Assembly: GCA_937990735.1 (NCBI GenBank)
Contig: CALKQT010000066.1
Location: 1-9,716, forward strand
DNA length: 9,716 bases
DNA from: an uncultured Campylobacter sp.
Lineage (GTDB): Bacteria; Campylobacterota; Campylobacteria; Campylobacterales; Campylobacteraceae
Direction of reading: 5' to 3'
Positions 6,359-9,716 of the stretch are shown here, piece after piece. The stretch's first letter is position 1. Every line of letters starts with the position of its first letter. Position numbers and translations under genes: made by a program. The notes beneath the pieces were generated by a model. The model ran no database searches, was not told the DNA's origin, and saw only the letters and a list, made by a program, of their open reading frames with translations.

Positions 6359-6680
6359 CGAAAGGGGATTAAAATTTTATAAAACAGCGGATGAAATTTT
6401 GAGTTTGCTATTTTAAAATTTAAAGACCGAGGCAAATCCTTCAAAGCATAGCTGACCTACAAGGCAGTATAGCGTATATTAAAGCTCCCTAGAGCACTTA
6501 AAGAATTTAAAGAAAGTATTTGAGCGAGGAGCGCAAAAAGAAAGTGGCAGAAAGCGCAATGAAGCTTTGGACCGAATAGAGCAAATTCCATAAATAAGTC
6601 GTCCCATTTGCCTTCCCATTCGTCTCATTTTACGCTATGAAGCGTGCCGTATGCAAGCTATAAATGCCCATGGCTGGGGG

Positions 6681-6716
6681 ATATCCGTCAAGAGGCGATA
6701 GGCTCTTGACGGATAT
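6681..6716. repeat. Perfect 14-bp inverted repeat
   Basis: ATATCCGTCAAGAG (6681-6694) and its exact reverse complement CTCTTGACGGATAT (6703-6716) flank the 8-base loop GCGATAGG. The stem is GC-balanced and strong, but no T-tract follows on either side. It could be an operator, an RNA hairpin or the trace of a small mobile element; it lies about 360 bases upstream of the tolC-like start. Confidence 0.75.
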
Positions 6717-7129
6717 TATAGTATGTCGTTTCGTCGCGTTTTGCTTCATTGAGCTTTGTTTGAGACGTTTTAGCGTCTTATATGGGCTCTCATTTTTTGG
6801 GCGGTATTTTTTGTATATTACAGCTACACGTAAATTTGAAAACACATCTATGTATTTTTAATCATCACATAACTATAAAAGCTATAAGTCCAAAAGATAT
6901 TGTTTCTTTGTGATTGTAATGCTCTATGACTTCTTTTTAATATTATGAGATGTTTTAATACTATGCGTGGAGCGTTTTATATTCTTGTCCTTATCCTCGA
7001 AAAGCTTCCTCTGCTTTTTGAATTAGGCTTTAAATTGGGTATAGCTTTTTAATGTGTTGATGAGTAAGATTTCGCCGCTTGCATCTTAATCTTAATAAAT
7101 TTGTTTTAAATTCCTGTGTAACTTTTAAC

Positions 7130-7168
7130 GGGTAATGTTATTGGGTAATGTTATTGGGCGGTGTTTAA
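7130..7168. repeat. Tandem 13-bp repeat
   Basis: GGGTAATGTTATT occurs twice head to tail (7130-7142, 7143-7155), followed by a degenerate third unit GGGCGGTGTTTAA (7156-7168). No gene context; probably slippage product. Confidence 0.7.
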
Positions 7169-7267
7169 TCGTTTAAGACTAGTTTGTATATTTGAGTATT
7201 GCCGTCGTTAAAGCGTCATTGTTGTTTATGCGTCACTTATTAGAATTTATAGCACCTTATAATGTTT

Positions 7268-7333
7268 TTTAATCTTAATCCGGTTTAGAGTATTTTGATA
7301 TTTAGTCCGGCGTCTTTAATCTTAGTCCGGTTT
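7268..7333. repeat. 19-bp near-identical direct repeats
   Basis: TTTAATCTTAATCCGGTTT (7268-7286) and TTTAATCTTAGTCCGGTTT (7315-7333) differ at one base, with a partial copy TTTAGTCCGG (7301-7310) between them. Function unknown; could be protein-binding sites or decay of a larger repeat. Confidence 0.7.
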
Positions 7334-7535
7334 GGCTATAGCTGCTTCGATATGTATAATGCAGCAACTGCCGGCGGTAGTATATTGTGCCTATATCGTC
7401 ATTGAGGTATTGCACCGGTATTTGTAATGCGACGATTTTTGCGTATATCTCAGTTATTTTATATGGATTTTCGTAAGATTTGCTTATATGCTTCTTGTTT
7501 AAATTTATGCCGCTTTGTTTAAATTTCGATTGATA
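7302..7535 (-). pseudogene. Start-less 77-codon open stretch, possible gene remnant
   Basis: After a TAA at 7538-7536, the minus strand is open for 77 codons to TAA 7304-7302. The translation has mixed protein-like composition (for example E-N-P-Y-K-I-T-E-I-Y-A-K-I-V-A-L-Q-I-P), but there is no ATG and no ribosome site. GTG and TTG codons occur only in its interior. I recognise no family. It may be the tail of a decayed gene or chance; the purine-rich strand favours open, Lys/Ser/Tyr-rich frames. Confidence 0.2.
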
Positions 7536-8002
7536 TTATATTCATAGGCTCTTTGCCGTGTATGGTTTATCCAGCTTCTTAGCTTTTTTTACAATTATTG
7601 AATATCTTGGTGTATGCGGATATATGGGTATTGAGCGTTTTGCCCGGTGTTTAGTCTGATTTGAATAGTAGAGCACATTCTTGCACTCCTTTATTATTCA
7701 TGCCAGGCTCAATTCGCTTGATTTACTTATTCTTTTAATGTTTTTGCTGCTTTCAGATATATTTGCGATCAAGCGGATCGTGCGGACATTCTCTGTTTCT
7801 TTATTATGCTCGATTTATTTGCTATTATGCCTACTATACTTATGTCTACTATTACAGATTTACTTGCCTTTATTAATACTTTTATCATCATTGATCTTTA
7901 TTAATGCTTTAGGTGCTTGATGTATTGAGTTGCTACTTAAAAAGCTACGGCTGCTTCAAGTGCCGTACTTTAAGCTTTACTTTGAAATAACATTTAAGTG
8001 CT

Positions 8003-8066
8003 TTAACACATTAACACCTTGATGCTTTAATGCTTTAATCACTGCAACTATTAAGCCTTGATGCTT
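8003..8066. repeat. Cluster of very short direct repeats
   Basis: TTAACACA/TTAACACC are adjacent (8003-8018), TGCTTTAA is doubled (8023-8038), and CCTTGATGCTT occurs at 8017-8027 and 8056-8066. The pattern looks like repeated slippage in non-coding DNA. Confidence 0.55.
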
Positions 8067-8123
8067 GCTTTTAGTGTTATAGTGCATAAAGCTTTTAGAA
8101 TGTCTACTTTATCCTTTTATTCG

Positions 8124-8321
8124 CTATTTGGTCTTTTCGTCGATTTTTGATATTCCTATACCATTTATTTGCTTCATAATCTGATGGATGGCTGCTTTGA
8201 CGTTTGTTGGTATGTGAATAAACACTTTAGCGTTCTTTATTATTCTAACTACTCTTGCCACGCTTGATTTGCCCTCTTCTATTCCGCTACTTTTTATCTA
8301 TTTGCTTAAATTTTGAATCAT
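8124..8321 (-). pseudogene. 66-codon frame with an in-frame TAG, possible gene remnant
   Basis: ATG 8321 follows GAGGGT closely. Codon 8 is TAG (8300-8298), after which the frame is open for 57 codons to TAG 8126-8124. The second part reads like a small basic protein (V-A-R-V-V-R-I-I-K-N-A-K-V-F-I-H-I-P). No family recognised. The internal stop means it is broken, or never was a gene. Confidence 0.2.
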
Positions 8322-8390
8322 ACCCTCTGTATTTTAGAAATTTTGGCAATGTGTAGGAAATTGTATCGCTTACCCATGCTTTTAAAGAAG

Positions 8391-8716
8391 CTTAAGGGCT
8401 TTTAGGCACTTTTTAGCTAAGAAGAAAAGCTCAAAAAGAGTATCAATAGATTTCGACTAAGTAGCTTTTAAGATCTTTCTAATATAATCCCCGGCGCATA
8501 AGGACAAAAATAGTGCCTTAAGCTTTATCTACTACTGTATTCTTTATACTAATAAGAATATGTTTTATGGATAAGCGTTTAAAGCACTAAGTAAAAATTG
8601 TGTTTAATTAGCCTACTTAAGGGTTTAAGCCTTAAGCTGCTACGAAGCTTAAGCTAAATTTCTTAAGGTCTATAGGTTTTAACCCATTTTTGCTTATTAT
8701 TTAAAGTCTCCTTAAG
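8391..8716. repeat. Cluster of seven CTTAAG palindromes
   Basis: CTTAAG occurs at 8391, 8517, 8616, 8631, 8648, 8662 and 8711; five fall within 101 bases. The pair at 8616-8622 and 8630-8636 forms a perfect seven-pair hairpin CTTAAGG/CCTTAAG with a 7-base loop, and 8646-8655 is the ten-base palindrome AGCTTAAGCT. No gene overlaps it. Confidence 0.7.
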
Positions 8717-8840
8717 AGATAGCAAATTTTGTTATATGGTCTTTAACGACTATAGAGCGATATTCTGTAATCGCGTATTATGGGGCGTTTTTAAAAGTTG
8801 CATAGATACTACACGGGACACCAATACTTTTTTACATACA

Positions 8841-8846
8841 ATTATA
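8841..8846 (-). promoter_or_regulatory. Isolated TATAAT on the minus strand
   Basis: A consensus -10 sequence in an AT-rich context (ATTC-TATAAT-TGTATG), with no -35 and no gene directly downstream. It could drive a small RNA running into the CTTAAG-rich segment, or be chance in AT-rich DNA. Confidence 0.2.
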
Positions 8847-9057
8847 GAATTTTAATCGGCGATTTTTAATTAATACACCCAAATTTATAATCACGATGCT
8901 TTTGTAAATGCAAATTGGGGCTACTCGATAGTAATAAATGACTTTTTCGGTAATGTATCCAAGCGATAGAATTCGATGTATGGATAAAATTCAATAGTCA
9001 TAGCCAAAAAGCAACTTCTAGCTTTGATGCCACAATGGCTAAATTGTCTTCCTTACT

Positions 9058-9107
9058 CTTTAGTAAAATAGTATTGCTAATTTAACGTCAATACTATTTT
9101 ACTAGAG
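9058..9107. terminator. Long hairpin downstream of the wzz-like gene
   Basis: TAGTAAAATAGTATTG (9061-9076) and its exact reverse complement CAATACTATTTTACTA (9089-9104) surround a 12-base loop; outward, two more pairs follow one G-T mismatch. The stem is AT-rich and has no proper T-tract after it, so a classic intrinsic terminator is uncertain. It lies about 110 bases after the wzz-like stop, which fits a transcript end, but paired ends of a small mobile element are also possible. Confidence 0.5.
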
Positions 9108-9214
9108 TTTGCGCAAAATAATATTCCATATAAAGCGCCGCAGTAGGGAGTTTTATCAAAGCAGCCTTTACATTCAGCCGTAACACCCCAATATAGAAAT
9201 AAATTATTTAAAAT

Positions 9215-9716
9215 TTATCTATTTTCGGAGTTGCAGGTTTTAAATTTATCAAAAACCAATACTACAAAGGTAGAAAGCATGAGTCCTATTATTGCAGATA
9301 TTGCTAAAATTATTAGTTTTTTAGGCTTTGCTGGGCGATCAGATAAAACTATATTAGAAATTATATGAGAAGTTTTAAAATTAAAATCAGAAAGCCTACT
9401 TTCTATAATGCTCTTTTTCTTCATTAAATCAGGAATTTGTACTAGAGTTATAGCACTAATTTCGTCACTTATTTTAGGTATATTGTCGTTTAAAATTTTA
9501 TCTTTTATATTCATTAACTCCATCAGTTTTAATTCGCCAGCATCGCTAAGCTTTTCTTTCTTGTTCAACATGTCTATTTGATCATCTATTTTGGCTATCT
9601 GAACACCTTTTAAATATTCTATGCGTTCTTTTAAATTACGAATTTTATTATTTTTTAAATAACTTATCTGCGAATCAATACTTACCGATTGTTCGCATAC
9701 AGCCTTTTTATATTCA
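9215..9716 (-). CDS. Wzz-type polysaccharide chain-length determinant, C-terminal part (5' end beyond window)
   Basis: The frame is open from the right edge to TAA 9217-9215, giving 167 codons; the N-terminus, with its first membrane helix, is missing. The visible part is a long charged coiled-coil region (Lys/Glu/Ile-rich), then P-A-K-P-K-K immediately before one hydrophobic segment (L-I-I-L-A-I-S-A-I-I-G-L-M-L onward), then a short cytosolic tail ending E-N-R. A Pro/Lys-rich motif just before a C-terminal membrane helix is characteristic of polysaccharide co-polymerases, inner-membrane proteins that set the length of O-antigen or related chains with the Wzy polymerase. An ATG at 9571 is internal and not a start, since coding continues upstream. 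A capsule-export relative of the same superfamily is an alternative. Low GC is typical of polysaccharide loci. Confidence 0.75.
   Translation of the reverse strand, partial: EYKKAVCEQSVSIDSQISYLKNNKIRNLKERIEYLKGVQIAKIDDQIDMLNKKEKLSDAGELKLMELMNIKDKILNDNIPKISDEISAITLVQIPDLMKKKSIIESRLSDFNFKTSHIISNIVLSDRPAKPKKLIILAISAIIGLMLSTFVVLVFDKFKTCNSENR

Larger units (their letters stand above)
6320..9214. other. Long gene-poor region between tolC-like and wzz-like genes
   Basis: Nearly 2.9 kb without an open frame I would call a gene. By section: 6362-6660 shows nothing clear; 6681-6716 is a perfect inverted repeat; 6860-8340 is strongly T-rich on the plus strand (for example 31 T against 12 A in 7441-7500) with short direct repeats; 8391-8716 has seven CTTAAG hexamers; 8760-9060 has short minus-strand frames and a TATAAT; 9061-9104 is a long hairpin. 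The purine-rich minus strand carries several start-less open stretches (7535-7302, about 7985-7690 with stops, 8321-8124 with one stop) that could be decayed coding sequence. I found no tRNA, rRNA or CRISPR. Confidence 0.6.

Noticed and set aside
6675..6680. Poly-G tract suggesting phase variation
   Set aside because: Only five consecutive G residues and not inside a convincing gene; no long homopolymer was seen in the coding regions.
6630..6861. Overlapping frames on both strands (6630-6845 minus, GTG start; 6664-6861 plus)
   Set aside because: They overlap each other, share the inverted repeat, lack ribosome sites and match no family I recognise. The minus frame is the less unlikely of the two, but unsupported.
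7681..7920. Plus-strand 79-codon Leu-rich frame that looks like a membrane protein
   Set aside because: TTG start with no ribosome site, and the hydrophobic run follows from T-rich DNA; the opposite strand is at least as protein-like.
7946..7967. TACGGC/GCCGTA hairpin as a terminator
   Set aside because: Only six pairs with a ten-base loop, no clean T-tract and no upstream gene to terminate.
6320..9214. tRNA, rRNA, CRISPR array or intact insertion sequence in the gene-poor region
   Set aside because: No cloverleaf, no regularly spaced identical repeats and no transposase frame could be found by eye.

Overview
The window reads as epsilonproteobacterial DNA, most likely a Campylobacter species outside the jejuni/coli group, perhaps an oral or enteric one. 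The evidence is moderate GC in the genes, frequent AAATTT/TTTAAA strings, TAG/TAA stops, -10-only promoters, and a gene set of RTX exoprotein, TolC-type outer-membrane protein and Wzz-type polysaccharide co-polymerase. Species is inference only; nothing here is a taxonomic marker.

Every convincing gene lies on the minus strand, so biological order runs from right to left. At the right edge (9716-9215) is the C-terminal part of a Wzz/PCP-type chain-length determinant, suggesting a surface-polysaccharide locus outside the window. About 2.9 kb without a convincing gene follows (6320-9214). It holds short direct repeats, a dense cluster of CTTAAG hexamers, two long perfect inverted repeats, and minus-strand open stretches that look at most like gene remains. 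Next is a 581-codon TolC-family gene (6319-4574) with a TTG start and a 30-bp tandem repeat in its N-terminal extension. A 440-bp spacer leads to a tight pair: a 153-codon cytosolic-looking gene (4133-3672), then four bases later a large RTX gene (3667 to 1, running off the left edge).

The central object is the RTX protein, of which 1222 residues are visible in one uninterrupted frame. Residues 467-645 closely resemble the calcium-dependent self-processing module of Neisseria FrpC, including the scissile Asp-Pro (D467-P468) and a series of D-x-N-G-D-G-type calcium loops. Before the module lies a roughly 465-residue N-terminal region with a glycine-rich, possibly membrane-inserting segment. 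After it come helical segments, an Ala/Gly/Ser linker, a first block of GGxGxD repeats, a haemolysin-type calcium-binding-related domain and a second RTX block. TolC is the natural outer-membrane exit for such a type I substrate. The inner-membrane ABC transporter and membrane-fusion protein are not in the window.

The working model is inference: a secreted FrpC-like exoprotein with calcium-triggered clip-and-link chemistry, preceded by a small partner that could be an immunity protein or chaperone, and exported through the neighbouring TolC. The AT-richness shared by the small gene and the N-terminal third of the RTX gene suggests they may travel as an exchangeable cassette.
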